Shown in pieces: positions 25,742 through 34,695 of a stretch of DNA of 59,147 nt (its first letter is position 1; the number at the start of each line of letters is the position of its first letter). Below the pieces are notes generated by a model. It was not told the origin of the DNA. It did not search any database and saw nothing but the letters and a program-made list of their open reading frames with translations. The position numbers and the translations under genes are program-made. The stretch lies in assembly GCA_015256945.1 (NCBI GenBank), contig JABZLB010000016.1:1-59147 (forward strand), in the 5' to 3' direction. This DNA is from Prevotellaceae bacterium. GTDB taxonomy: Bacteria > Bacteroidota > Bacteroidia > Bacteroidales > Bacteroidaceae.

Positions 25742-25955
25742 ACGAACAAGTTCGTAGGACATAAAGATTGTTTTCGAAAGACATAAAGAAACATTAAATA
25801 ATAACGGCAGGACCTCATCATCAAAAGTACAAAAAGTGCATAGCAAAAGTTAAGACTAAGGTTGCGTAACAACAAGAAACACGCAATATATCTTTAAAAA
25901 TTATGTCCTTTTTGTCTTTATGTCTTGTCCTCCTGTCTAAATATCAAACAAGACA

Positions 25956-27314
25956 ATGGGAAATATTAAATTAGACACTACTAAAGCCGTTCAGTTCCTT
26001 GCCAAAGGTGCTGTTGAAGGTTTTGAGGCTAAAGCCAGGGCCGCTCAGGAAGCACTTGAGAACGGTACTTGTGCAGGTAACGACTTTTTAGGATGGCTTC
26101 ATCTGCCCTCTGAAACGACAGATGCTTTCCTTGACGAAGTACAGGAGTGTGCAAATACGCTTCGAAGCAAGTGCGAGGTGGTGGTAGTTGCCGGCATTGG
26201 CGGCTCTTACCTTGGTGCTCGCGCCGTTATTGAAGCCCTCGGCAACGCCTTTTCGTGGCTCATTAACGATGGCAAGAACCCGGCAATTCTCTATGCAGGT
26301 AACAACATTGGAGAAGATTATCTGGCAGAGCTGACCGATTATCTGAAGACAAAGAAGTTTGGTGTGATCAACATTTCAAAGTCGGGCACGACCACTGAAA
26401 CCGCTCTTACCTTCCGTTTGCTGAAGAAACAGTGCGAGGCACAACGCGGAAAGGAAGAGGCAAAAGACGTTATCGTAGCCATTACAGACGCTAAAAAAGG
26501 TGCCGCTCGCGCCGCAGCCACCAAGGAAGGCTATAAAACATTTGTTATTCCTGACAATGTAGGCGGTCGCTTTTCAGTGCTTACACCCGTAGGATTACTG
26601 CCTATTGCCATCGCCGGTTTCGACATAAAGGCTCTTGTTCGTGGTGCGCAAGACATGGAGAAAGCAGTGGCGAAGGATGTGCCTTTTGCTGAAAATATTG
26701 CAGCTCAATATGCTGCAGCGCGTCAGGCTCTGTACACACAGGCTGGCAAGAAAATAGAAATTATGGTGAACTTCCAGCCCAAACTGCATTTCCTTGCAGA
26801 ATGGTGGAAACAACTCTACGGCGAAAGCGAAGGCAAGGAAAACAAGGGAATATTCCCCGCTGCATGCGACTTTACCACCGATTTGCACTCAATGGGGCAA
26901 TGGATACAGGAGGGAGAACGCAGCATTTTTGAAACAGTTCTCTCTGTTGAGGAGCCAAACCGCACGCTTCTGTTCCCTCATGACGACGAGAATCTTGACG
27001 GATTGAACTTCCTTGAGGGCAAACGCGTTGACGAAGTAAACAAGATGGCTGAGCTGGGTACACGCCTGGCACACGTAGATGGTGGCGTTCCTAACCTGCG
27101 TTTAAGCGTTCCTCGTCTTGACGAATACTATGTAGGACAACTCATTTACTTCTTTGAGAAAGCCTGTGGTATTAGCGGACTGCTCGAGAATGTGAACCCA
27201 TTCAACCAGCCTGGTGTCGAAGCTTATAAGAAAAATATGTTTGCTTTGCTCGACAAACCAGGCTATGAGGCCGAAAGCAAGGCCATTAAAGAGCGCCTTG
27301 CAGCCGAGAAATAA
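25956..27314 (+). CDS. pgi: Glucose-6-phosphate isomerase
   Basis: A 452-residue phosphoglucose isomerase of the shorter Bacteroidota/Firmicutes type. It interconverts glucose-6-phosphate and fructose-6-phosphate. GIGGSYLGARA near 81-91, NISKSGTTTETALT near 139-152 (phosphate binding), VGGRFSVLTPVGLLP and the ACDFTTDLHSMGQW block are all present. The 214-bp gap to lysS contains short repeats GACATAAAG/CTTTATGTC in inverted positions but no clear promoter. Confidence 0.95.
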   Translation: MGNIKLDTTKAVQFLAKGAVEGFEAKARAAQEALENGTCAGNDFLGWLHLPSETTDAFLDEVQECANTLRSKCEVVVVAGIGGSYLGARAVIEALGNAFSWLINDGKNPAILYAGNNIGEDYLAELTDYLKTKKFGVINISKSGTTTETALTFRLLKKQCEAQRGKEEAKDVIVAITDAKKGAARAAATKEGYKTFVIPDNVGGRFSVLTPVGLLPIAIAGFDIKALVRGAQDMEKAVAKDVPFAENIAAQYAAARQALYTQAGKKIEIMVNFQPKLHFLAEWWKQLYGESEGKENKGIFPAACDFTTDLHSMGQWIQEGERSIFETVLSVEEPNRTLLFPHDDENLDGLNFLEGKRVDEVNKMAELGTRLAHVDGGVPNLRLSVPRLDEYYVGQLIYFFEKACGISGLLENVNPFNQPGVEAYKKNMFALLDKPGYEAESKAIKERLAAEK

Positions 27315-27373
27315 AAGTCGGTTCCAGTCTTAAAGATGGGCTACACCAGTACATAAACATCGGCCCTTCAGGG

Positions 27374-27396
27374 TTGTCAGAAGAAGATTCTGACAA
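27374..27396. terminator. Hairpin after pgi
   Basis: TTGTCAGAA (27374-27382) pairs with TTCTGACAA (27388-27396) around a 5-nt loop. There is no T tract, so termination is uncertain. Confidence 0.35.
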
Positions 27397-27432
27397 TGCT
27401 GGGGGTCGATATTTTCATCAATAACGTTTCTT

Positions 27433-28182
27433 ATGAATCATATCCAGGAAGCTATCGGCAAATATAATGACAGTATTGCACATATCTTTCCCGATGAAAA
27501 GCCTGTTTTCAGTCCTAAAGCCGTATTGTTTGATATGGACGGCGTACTGTATAACTCGATGCCTAACCACGCTATCGCATGGGAAGAATCGATGAAAAAG
27601 TTTGGCATTACGATGACAAAGGCCGATGCTTATGCTACCGAGGGTGCGCGTGGCTTTGAGACCATCATGCGCTTTGTGAAGCAACAGCAGGGCCGTGACA
27701 TCACAAAGGAAGAAGCCGAACGGATGTATGAGGAGAAAGCAAGGGTATATCACGCTATGCCTGACGCTCCCATCTTCGACGGAGTAAAGGCTTTAATGAA
27801 GAAGATTACAGAATCGGGACTGACTGTAAACATTGTAACAGGTAGTGCACAACGCCAGTTAATCAACCGCTTACTGGACGATTTCAGCGATTTTCTCATC
27901 CCCGATCATATCACAACAGCCTTTGATGTGAAGTACGGTAAACCGAATCCGGACCCCTATCTCACTGGATTGCGAAAGGCAGGAAATCTGAATCCCTGGG
28001 AGGGTATTGTGGTTGAGAACGCGCCACTCGGTGTTAAGGCTGGTACATCAGCGCATATTTTCACCGTGGCTATTAACAGCGGGCCGTTGCCTGACAGCGC
28101 ACTCACCCGCGAAGGAGCCAATATTCTGTACCGGCATATCACAGAATTTTGCGGCAACTGGGAGCAATTTGTCAGGGTATAA
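27433..28182 (+). CDS. HAD-superfamily phosphatase (beta-phosphoglucomutase-like subfamily)
   Basis: The 249-residue protein has the HAD nucleophile motif FDMDG with Asp34 and Asp36, an alpha-helical cap after it, the NIVTGS motif II region, and the catalytic Lys in GKPNPDPYL. The last motif reads VVENAPLGV where most relatives have VVEDAPxG, so one acidic residue is Asn. The subfamily includes sugar-phosphate phosphatases and beta-phosphoglucomutases. Position after pgi suits sugar-phosphate metabolism, but the substrate is unknown. The N-terminal 25 residues before the motif are longer than usual. Confidence 0.82.
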   Translation: MNHIQEAIGKYNDSIAHIFPDEKPVFSPKAVLFDMDGVLYNSMPNHAIAWEESMKKFGITMTKADAYATEGARGFETIMRFVKQQQGRDITKEEAERMYEEKARVYHAMPDAPIFDGVKALMKKITESGLTVNIVTGSAQRQLINRLLDDFSDFLIPDHITTAFDVKYGKPNPDPYLTGLRKAGNLNPWEGIVVENAPLGVKAGTSAHIFTVAINSGPLPDSALTREGANILYRHITEFCGNWEQFVRV

Positions 28183-28332
28183 AGGCATTTCGACAAGCCA
28201 TTAACAACGACATCGTTCGGCTGGTATCATATTACAGTATAGCTTTTATCATATCATAATCTGGCAAATACAATATAAGATGTGCAGCCAATAAGTATTT
28301 TTCTTCTCTAAATAATGTTGTTTCATTAGGTC

Positions 28333-29052
28333 ATGACAAAGAAAAAGCATTATCTTTACTTCACAATGATGCAAATATTTACCTTTATCCTATTCTTCTT
28401 TGCTACGCTTGGAGCCATGGCTCAGGACGCTGAGCAACCCAAGAAAAAGCTTGTTGTGGCCGACATTGAGACGCACGTCCCCCTGCGTAACGCTATTGTC
28501 ATCACCAAAAAAGGCTACCGCGACACCACCAATTACAGGGGAATATGCTACATTCCCGAAACATTCGATACGCTTATTGTATATCGTTCATCTTACCTTG
28601 TTGAGAAATTACTGCCCAAAGAGGTAAGAGATACCACATTTTTAATTCCTTCAGGCAAGGGCATAAAAGAAGTAACGGTGTGGGGAAAGAGTGCTTCGAG
28701 CCGGCTCACAGAGGGTATTGACGATTTGAAAAAGCGCACACTCCCAAACTCTAACGGTACGGGGGTGGTAACATCCTTTGATTTTGCCCGCATGTTAGAT
28801 GCACGATACAGACGCGACCAGAAGCATTTGAGAAACGTTCGACAGAAGTTTCGCGAGATGGATAAGGTGGACGACCCCATAGAAAAGGCTTATCTACAGG
28901 CGCTCGAAGAAAAGAAATATCAGGAGGAACTGAAGAAAAAGGAGGAAGAGAGCAAGGCCAGACAGCAACAGAAAGCCCTTCAGGAGATAACCAAAAAGCA
29001 AGAAGCTACTAAGGAACAGGAGCAGAAGGAGGAAAATAAACAGCATGATTGA
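28333..29052 (+). CDS. Exported protein of unknown function with charged coiled-coil tail
   Basis: A 239-residue protein with a signal peptide ending GAMAQ (the Met at residue 12 or 13 is another possible start). Residues about 40-115 look like a small beta-sandwich of the carboxypeptidase-regulatory type (LVVADIETHVPLRNAIVITK, TTNYRGICYIPE). The C-terminal 60 residues are a Lys/Glu/Gln-rich helix, likely a coiled coil. No enzyme motif is seen. Its last eight bases overlap the start of mnmA, so they are co-transcribed, though a functional link is not obvious. Confidence 0.7.
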   Translation: MTKKKHYLYFTMMQIFTFILFFFATLGAMAQDAEQPKKKLVVADIETHVPLRNAIVITKKGYRDTTNYRGICYIPETFDTLIVYRSSYLVEKLLPKEVRDTTFLIPSGKGIKEVTVWGKSASSRLTEGIDDLKKRTLPNSNGTGVVTSFDFARMLDARYRRDQKHLRNVRQKFREMDKVDDPIEKAYLQALEEKKYQEELKKKEEESKARQQQKALQEITKKQEATKEQEQKEENKQHD

Positions 29053-30184
29053 TTACGAAAAACTAAAGGATAAGCACATCGCTGTGCTGCTTTCGGGCGG
29101 TGTTGACAGCAGTGTTGTTGTACACGAATTTGCACAACGGGACATACATCCCGATTGTTTTTATATTAAGATTGGCCCTGAAGAGAAGGAGGAATGGGAC
29201 TGTAATTCGGAGGAAGACCTCGAAATGGCTACCGCAGTAGCCCGCCGTTACGGATGCAATTTGCAGGTAATTGATTGCCACCATGAGTATTGGGACCAGG
29301 TTACACGTTATACCATGGAAAAGGTTAAAGCAGGTTTTACGCCCAATCCTGATGTAATGTGCAACCGTTTAATTAAGTTTGGTGCCTTCTATGAGAAGAA
29401 AGGACACGACTACGACCTCATTGCCACAGGCCATTATGCACAGACTGAGGTCATCAATGGGCAAAAATGGCTTGTCACCAGCCCCGATCCTGTGAAGGAT
29501 CAAACCGATTTTCTCGCACAGATTTACGGCTGGCAGCTTCAGAAAGCCATCTTTCCCATCGGCCATTTTGTAAAGAATGAAGTGCGCGATATTGCAGAAC
29601 GCGAGCACCTTATCAACGCCAGGCGCAAGGATTCGCAAGGCATTTGCTTCCTCGGTAACATTGATTATAACGAGTATGTACGACGTTATCTCGGTGAGAA
29701 AACGGGTGATATTATTGAGCTTGAAACCGGAAAGAAGATAGGAGAACATAAGGGTTTGTGGTTCCATACTATTGGACAGCGCAAAGGTCTCGGGCTTGGC
29801 GGCGGACCCTGGTTCGTAATTAAGAAGGACGTTACGAAGAATATTCTTTACGTCAGTCATGGTTACGACCCCGAAACAGCGTATAAAAAAGACTTCTTTG
29901 TACACGATTTTCATCTTCTTACTGCCGCTCCGGAGCCTTCAAAAGCACAAAATACTGACGGTATACCTGCCAGCTGGATTCGTGTTACTTTCAAAATCAG
30001 GCATACTCCAGAGTATCATCCGGCATGGATTGAACCCACAGGTAATCAGGTTATCGACGAAGGCGGCAAGGCAATTATCCATTCTGATGAAAAGATTCAT
30101 GGCGTAGCACCCGGACAATTTTGCGTGGTTTATGATGAAAATCATCATAAATGCTACGGCTCGGCAGAGATATACTTAGAATAA
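29045..30184 (+). CDS. mnmA: tRNA-specific 2-thiouridylase
   Basis: A 379-residue ATP-pyrophosphatase-type enzyme that makes 2-thiouridine at U34 of tRNA Lys, Glu and Gln. The PP-loop LSGGVDSS is at residues 16-23. The catalytic cysteine pair is Cys106 (in NPDVMCNRLIKFG) and Cys201 (in SQGICFLG). The IGQRKGLGLGG block and the C-terminal beta domain are present. It overlaps the preceding exported-protein gene by 8 bp. Bacteroidota genomes often carry more than one mnmA copy, which cannot be checked here. Confidence 0.93.
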   Translation: MIDYEKLKDKHIAVLLSGGVDSSVVVHEFAQRDIHPDCFYIKIGPEEKEEWDCNSEEDLEMATAVARRYGCNLQVIDCHHEYWDQVTRYTMEKVKAGFTPNPDVMCNRLIKFGAFYEKKGHDYDLIATGHYAQTEVINGQKWLVTSPDPVKDQTDFLAQIYGWQLQKAIFPIGHFVKNEVRDIAEREHLINARRKDSQGICFLGNIDYNEYVRRYLGEKTGDIIELETGKKIGEHKGLWFHTIGQRKGLGLGGGPWFVIKKDVTKNILYVSHGYDPETAYKKDFFVHDFHLLTAAPEPSKAQNTDGIPASWIRVTFKIRHTPEYHPAWIEPTGNQVIDEGGKAIIHSDEKIHGVAPGQFCVVYDENHHKCYGSAEIYLE

Positions 30185-30310
30185 AATTCCCCCTTTACCT
30201 CTACCATAGCTCTTTGAGAAGGTATCTCTATGACAAAACCATAATGGATATATTCGGTTCATATTATTCGATAAAAGGCTAAGAATATAGCCATATTAAA
30301 AACCAATAGC

Positions 30311-31180
30311 ATGGAAACAATAAAAAACAATCAGCTTTGCGTGACTATTTCTGAATACGGGGCAGAATTACAGAGCATCAAAGACACCAGTGGAAAGGAA
30401 TATCTATGGCAGGGCGACGCACGCTTCTGGGCACGACGCTCGCCCGTTCTTTTCCCCATTGTGGGCAGTTTGTGGAATAAACGCTGCACCATTAACGGCA
30501 AATTGTATGAGATGGAGCGTCATGGCTTTGCACGTGACTGTAATTTTAAGCTCATTTCAAAGAATGAAACGAAAGTTGTTTTTGCGCTTACCGACAGCAA
30601 AGAAACCTTGCAACGCTATCCCTATAAATTTAATCTGGCCATAAGTTACAGGCTCGAGGATAACCGACTACATGTTATCTGGCATGTCGAAAACACGGAT
30701 GACAAGACCATTTATTTCCAAATTGGCGGACATCCGGCCTTTAATCTGCCCGACATTAAGACTGGAGAGCCTGTAAACGGCCGTTTACACTTCGATACTG
30801 ACAACCCTATTCGTCGCTTTGCTACGGTGAAAGGCTGTCTGGATAATGCCCGTCACGAGACGGTAGAAACCCATGATGGGATTTGGAATTTTACAGACAG
30901 TTCGTTCGAAAACGATGCCTTAGTATTCGATCACTGTCAGCTTCACCGCATCGAACTGCTGAATGCAGAGAATAAAACCGAAGTAAGCGTCGACTTTAAA
31001 GCCCCTGCCGTAGGCATCTGGACACCACACGGTAAGAACGCTCCTTTTATATGTATTGAACCCTGGTACGGTGTAGCCGATGTCGCAGGCTTTGAAGGCG
31101 ACATCCGCGACCGTTATTTAATGAACCAATTGTTGCCTGGAGCCAGCTTTATGGCCCAATATACAATAACAATTGGTTAA
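30311..31180 (+). CDS. Aldose 1-epimerase family protein
   Basis: The 289-residue protein has the galactose-mutarotase-like fold signature of the LacX/YeaD branch: LWQGDARFWARRSPVLFPIVG near the N-terminus, MERHGFARD (probable catalytic His), QIGGHPAFNLP (second His), and a late CIEPWYG with the likely catalytic Glu. It would interconvert anomers of a hexose or hexose-phosphate. It is convergent with rsgA and shares its terminator. Confidence 0.87.
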   Translation: METIKNNQLCVTISEYGAELQSIKDTSGKEYLWQGDARFWARRSPVLFPIVGSLWNKRCTINGKLYEMERHGFARDCNFKLISKNETKVVFALTDSKETLQRYPYKFNLAISYRLEDNRLHVIWHVENTDDKTIYFQIGGHPAFNLPDIKTGEPVNGRLHFDTDNPIRRFATVKGCLDNARHETVETHDGIWNFTDSSFENDALVFDHCQLHRIELLNAENKTEVSVDFKAPAVGIWTPHGKNAPFICIEPWYGVADVAGFEGDIRDRYLMNQLLPGASFMAQYTITIG

Positions 31181-31225
31181 AGCAAGGCTAACCATCAGCC
31201 AAATAAAAGTTAGCCACTGACTAAT

Positions 31226-31266
31226 AAATATCGCGAAGCCTGCGCTTAGTAGGCTTCGCGATATTT
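31226..31266. terminator. Bidirectional terminator overlapping the rsgA stop
   Basis: AAATATCGCGAAGCCT (31226-31241) and AGGCTTCGCGATATTT (31251-31266) form a perfect 16-bp stem with a 9-nt loop. The rsgA stop codon (31246-31248) lies in the loop, so the last rsgA codons are in one arm. Confidence 0.8.
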
Positions 31267-32232
31267 TCCCTCTTCCTTATCTTCGAGCATTGAAAGATAC
31301 GACTGATAGCGACTTTCAGCAATATAATGCTCGTCTACTGCCTTGCGCACTGCACAGCCAGGCTCATGGGTATGCGTGCAATTATTAAAACGACAATTGT
31401 GTGAGAACTCGAATATTTCCCTGAAATAACCCGATATTTCCTCTGGTTCCATATTGAAAGTACCAAAGCCTTTAATACCGGGTGTGTCTATAATATACCC
31501 CCCTTCCGGCAGCATGTGCATCTCAGAAAAGGTTGTTGTGTGCATGCCTGTGTCGTGAGCGTCACTGATTTCGGCAACCTTCGCACAGGCTTCAGGTATA
31601 ATCAGATTCATCAAGGTTGACTTTCCCACGCCCGAATTACCACTCAAAAGCGTTACTTTATCTTTAAGCTGAGGGTATAATGCCTGTATACTTTCCCAGT
31701 TATGACGGGCTTCTCCTGCATGCCTGCCATCAACAAGTCTGCTGTCTGCCTGTTGTAAGGCCGATACTTCATGACATTCATACCCTATCGTTTCATACAG
31801 CTTCACCATCATTTGCTGATAGTGTCGCTCCTCTTCATCAAGTAGATCGGTTTTGTTGAAAACAAGAATCACCGGCACACGATAGGCTTCTGCCGAAGCC
31901 AGAAAACGGTCAATGAATGTGGTTGACGTCTGCGGCCGCTTAACAGTAACCACTAAAAATGCCTGGTCTACATTGGCAGCAATGATATGACTTTGCTTAG
32001 AGAGGTTCTGAGACTTGCGTATAATATAGTTACGCCTGTCGGCAATGGCCGTTATGAAAGCCGTACCCTCTGCATTTTCAGCTATTTCTACATGGTCGCC
32101 TACGGCCACAGGGTTCGTAGAACGTATCCCTTTCAGACGGAAATTACCCTTAATTTTGCTCTCGACAAGGCGACCATCATCAGTTCTTACCGTATACCAC
32201 GACCCCGTATTCCTGACTACTAATCCCTGCAT
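31246..32232 (-). CDS. rsgA: Ribosome small subunit-dependent GTPase A
   Basis: A 328-residue circularly permuted GTPase that assists late 30S maturation. An N-terminal OB-fold is at about 1-70, the NKTD motif (126-129) precedes the P-loop GNSGVGKST (198-206), and the zinc-binding CRFNNCTHTHEPGC cluster is near 283. It lies 5 bp after frr, so the two form an operon of ribosome-cycle genes. The C-terminal KYREAY is encoded inside the terminator arm. Confidence 0.94.
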   Translation of the reverse strand: MQGLVVRNTGSWYTVRTDDGRLVESKIKGNFRLKGIRSTNPVAVGDHVEIAENAEGTAFITAIADRRNYIIRKSQNLSKQSHIIAANVDQAFLVVTVKRPQTSTTFIDRFLASAEAYRVPVILVFNKTDLLDEEERHYQQMMVKLYETIGYECHEVSALQQADSRLVDGRHAGEARHNWESIQALYPQLKDKVTLLSGNSGVGKSTLMNLIIPEACAKVAEISDAHDTGMHTTTFSEMHMLPEGGYIIDTPGIKGFGTFNMEPEEISGYFREIFEFSHNCRFNNCTHTHEPGCAVRKAVDEHYIAESRYQSYLSMLEDKEEGKYREAY

Positions 32233-32237
32233 CAGCC

Positions 32238-32798
32238 TTATACGGTCATCACTTCCTTTTGCTTTTCAGCCAAAATTCGGTCAATTTCCTTAATAAATTT
32301 ATCGTGAAGTTTCTGCAAATCGTTCTCTGCATCCTTCTCTACATCTTCAGAAAGACCGTCCTTAATGGCTTTCTTCAACTTGTCCTTATATTCAGAACGC
32401 ACGTTGCGTACCTGCACCTTTGTCTGCTCTCCTATCTTGTTACACTGCTTTACAAGCTCTTTACGGCGTTCCTCCGTAGGCTGTGGGATACGCAATATCA
32501 CCATTTCGCCATTGTTTTCAGGAGTTATACCTACATCGCTGTCCATGATACCTTTTTCAATATCTTTAATAGCCTTGCGGTCCCATGGGCGTATGGTGAT
32601 GGTACGTGCGTCGGTAACCTGCATGGCTGCCACCTGATTCAGCGGTACAACCTGACCATACGACTCAACCCTTACGTTGTCAAGAATTGCCGTATTGGCA
32701 CGTCCGGCACGAATGCGTGCAAGCTCTTCCTGAAGGAACTTTGCGCTTTTGCTCATCTTATTCTCTGCGCTTTTCAAAGTCTCTTTAACGTCTAACAT
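32238..32798 (-). CDS. frr: Ribosome recycling factor
   Basis: A 186-residue protein matching RRF over its whole length: ARIRAGRANTAILDNVRVESYG, then TIRPWDRKAIKDIEKGI, and the helical C-terminus with RNVRSEYKDKLKKAIKDGLSED. It splits post-termination ribosomes with EF-G. Upstream is a -7 element at 32827-32834. Confidence 0.96.
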   Translation of the reverse strand: MLDVKETLKSAENKMSKSAKFLQEELARIRAGRANTAILDNVRVESYGQVVPLNQVAAMQVTDARTITIRPWDRKAIKDIEKGIMDSDVGITPENNGEMVILRIPQPTEERRKELVKQCNKIGEQTKVQVRNVRSEYKDKLKKAIKDGLSEDVEKDAENDLQKLHDKFIKEIDRILAEKQKEVMTV

Positions 32799-32826
32799 AT
32801 TCGTTTGCTTTTAGTTATTATTTTCA

Positions 32827-32834
32827 CAAAATTA
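32827..32834 (-). promoter_or_regulatory. -7 element for frr-rsgA
   Basis: CAAAATTA reads TAATTTTG on the minus strand, with a start about 22 bases before the ATG. No -33 TTTG is evident. Confidence 0.5.
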
Positions 32835-32877
32835 AAAAGTTTTTCCTTAAACGACAACTCTTTTCAACGAAAATATA

Positions 32878-33351
32878 TCAATCGTACAGCTGTCGTGCTA
32901 CAATAGCAGCTACCTTTTCGAGATAACAGGCATCTATTTCGTCGAAAGCATTAAGACTACGGCTGTCAATATCAATTACTCCGGCCACTTCTTTCCCTCT
33001 TTTTACAGGCACAACAATCTCCGAACGGCTCTCGCTCGAACAGGCAATATGGCCTTTAAATTGTTCAACATCAGGCACAATTATCGTTTTTGCCTCTGCC
33101 CAGCACGTACCACACACGCCTTTTCCATGTGCAATACGCATACAAGCTACTGACCCTTGAAACGGACCGAGCACCAGTTCGCCCTCTGAAACCATATAAA
33201 AACCAGCCCAAAAGAAACGTTCACCAAACGTATCGCATAAGGCTGCAGCCGTATTAGCCAACACCGGCATATAAGCATGCTCACCCTCCAACAATGCTGT
33301 CAACTGCCGGATAAGCAATTTATAACGTTCTTCTCTGTCGGTCATATTCAC
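32878..33351 (-). CDS. Free methionine-(R)-sulfoxide reductase (GAF domain)
   Basis: The 157-residue protein is a single GAF domain. Three cysteines, C70 (SVACMRI), C80 (GKGVCGT) and C104 (HIACSS), have the spacing of the catalytic and resolving cysteines of E. coli fRMsr (84, 94 and 118). It would repair free oxidised methionine. The start region overlaps the end of rsmA by 32 bp (26 bp if MTDREER is the start), so expression is coupled to rsmA. Confidence 0.87.
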   Translation of the reverse strand: MNMTDREERYKLLIRQLTALLEGEHAYMPVLANTAAALCDTFGERFFWAGFYMVSEGELVLGPFQGSVACMRIAHGKGVCGTCWAEAKTIIVPDVEQFKGHIACSSESRSEIVVPVKRGKEVAGVIDIDSRSLNAFDEIDACYLEKVAAIVARQLYD

Positions 33352-34132
33352 CAGCTACTAAATTGGTAAGTGCTGCAAATTCCTGAACGCTCAACTGTTC
33401 GGGGCGGCGTGTCATCACGTCATTGGCAAAGAAATCGGCCGACGGCATCGCCTCTTTGCTGAAAAGTTGCCTGAGTGATACTCTGAGCATTTTGCGACGC
33501 TGGTTAAATACCGTCTTTACCACCCGCTTAAACAAGCTTTCGTCACACCCCAGGCTGGTTACACCATTACGCGTCATGCGGATAACGGCGCTCTTTACCT
33601 TAGGTGGAGGATTGAATACATTTTCGTCAACGGTGAACAAATACTCCGTATCATACCACGCTTGTATCATAACACTTAATATGCCGTAAGCCTTATTTCC
33701 TGGCCGTGACGCAATACGCTCGGCCACTTCACGTTGTATCATACCCGTACAACAAGGGATAAGGTCTTTGTAATCAAGCATTTTAAAGAATATCTGTGAG
33801 GAAATATCATAGGGATAATTACCCGTCAACACAAATGGTCTGCCACCGAAAACGGTATTGAGATCCATGCGAAGAAAATCTTCGCCTATAATATTATCAT
33901 GTAGTTTAGGAAATGCCTCATGCAAATAAGTAACACTCTCCGAATCAATTTCCACCGCTTTTACCTCGCGTGGCTTCTGTACAAGATACTGTGTAAGCAC
34001 ACCCATTCCCGGGCCTATCTCCAGAATGGGAATATCAGGACATGCGTCTACCGTGTCGGCTATACGACGGGCGATACTTAAATCGGTTAAAAAATGCTGG
34101 CCTAAATTCTTTTTGGGCTTTACTTGCTTCAT
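33320..34132 (-). CDS. rsmA: 16S rRNA dimethyladenosine transferase
   Basis: A 270-residue KsgA-type methyltransferase that dimethylates A1518 and A1519 of 16S rRNA. NLGQHFLTD near residue 9, the AdoMet motif EIGPGMGVLTQYL, and the catalytic motif IV GNYPYDISSQ (NYPY instead of the common NLPY) are present. The C-terminal helical domain follows. A -7 element lies 19-26 bp before the likely leader. Confidence 0.95.
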   Translation of the reverse strand: MKQVKPKKNLGQHFLTDLSIARRIADTVDACPDIPILEIGPGMGVLTQYLVQKPREVKAVEIDSESVTYLHEAFPKLHDNIIGEDFLRMDLNTVFGGRPFVLTGNYPYDISSQIFFKMLDYKDLIPCCTGMIQREVAERIASRPGNKAYGILSVMIQAWYDTEYLFTVDENVFNPPPKVKSAVIRMTRNGVTSLGCDESLFKRVVKTVFNQRRKMLRVSLRQLFSKEAMPSADFFANDVMTRRPEQLSVQEFAALTNLVAGEYDRQRRTL

Positions 34133-34157
34133 ACAGTTGTCATCACTTGTTGAGCTA

Positions 34158-34165
34158 CAAAATTA
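34158..34165 (-). promoter_or_regulatory. -7 element for rsmA
   Basis: CAAAATTA reads TAATTTTG on the minus strand. The predicted start near 34151 is about 19 bases before the ATG. Confidence 0.5.
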
Positions 34166-34499
34166 CGAAAAAAAGAACAATGCCCTGCCCTTTCTATCGC
34201 TTTTATCACACCCTAATATCTGAAACTCTGAAACAAGTATGTTTATCTTATAGTTCAAACAGAGCTGCTACATGCTCGCCCACGACCCGGCGACAGCCTT
34301 GTTATATAATAAATTATTTTTACAAACATCGCTCTGAGAATGCAATATTTGCGAACAGGTTGCCACTTAGCTGTAAATACGCCAGAAATGAACGATTTTG
34401 ATAACCTACTAATACTCAACAGTTTATACACAACTGCATCATTAGTAACAAAACTTGACAATTATATTCTTCACCCGTCATCATGCAAGCATTTTGTCT

Positions 34500-34642
34500 T
34501 TTGGGCACAATTGACTGACGATTACATCGTAAAGGCGAGACGATTACGATGTAATTGTACGACGATTACGATGTAATTGTACGACGATTACGATGTAAAG
34601 GGAAGACCTTTACATCGTAAAGGAAACACGATTGTGCCGTAA
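34500..34642. repeat. 22-bp phased TTAC-N3-GTAA array, copy 3
   Basis: The most regular copy. Exact units start at 34522 (ATC), 34544 (GAT), 34566 (GAT), 34588 (GAT) and 34610 (ATC), all exactly 22 bp apart. In-phase degenerate ends are at 34500 (TTTGGGCACAA) and 34632 (TTGTGCCGTAA), and these two are nearly reverse complements. Two spacers are identical (TTGTACGACGA). The spacer AGGGAAGACCT lets 34588-34620 form a 14-bp perfect stem with a 5-nt loop. Confidence 0.92.
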
Positions 34643-34665
34643 AGGGGAAAAGACTACAAAAAACA

Positions 34666-34695
34666 ATCGTGCTCCTGCAAAAACAGAAGCACGAT
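34666..34695 (-). terminator. Terminator of the rsfS-ftsH-cdsA operon
   Basis: ATCGTGCT (34666-34673) and AGCACGAT (34688-34695) form an 8-bp stem. Read on the minus strand it is followed by TGTTTTTTG, a proper T tract. It separates cdsA from repeat array 3. Confidence 0.7.

Noticed and set aside
34500..34642. The phased array as a CRISPR locus
   Set aside because: Repeat units are only 11 bp with 11-bp spacers, some spacers are identical and share a pattern, and no cas gene is in the window.
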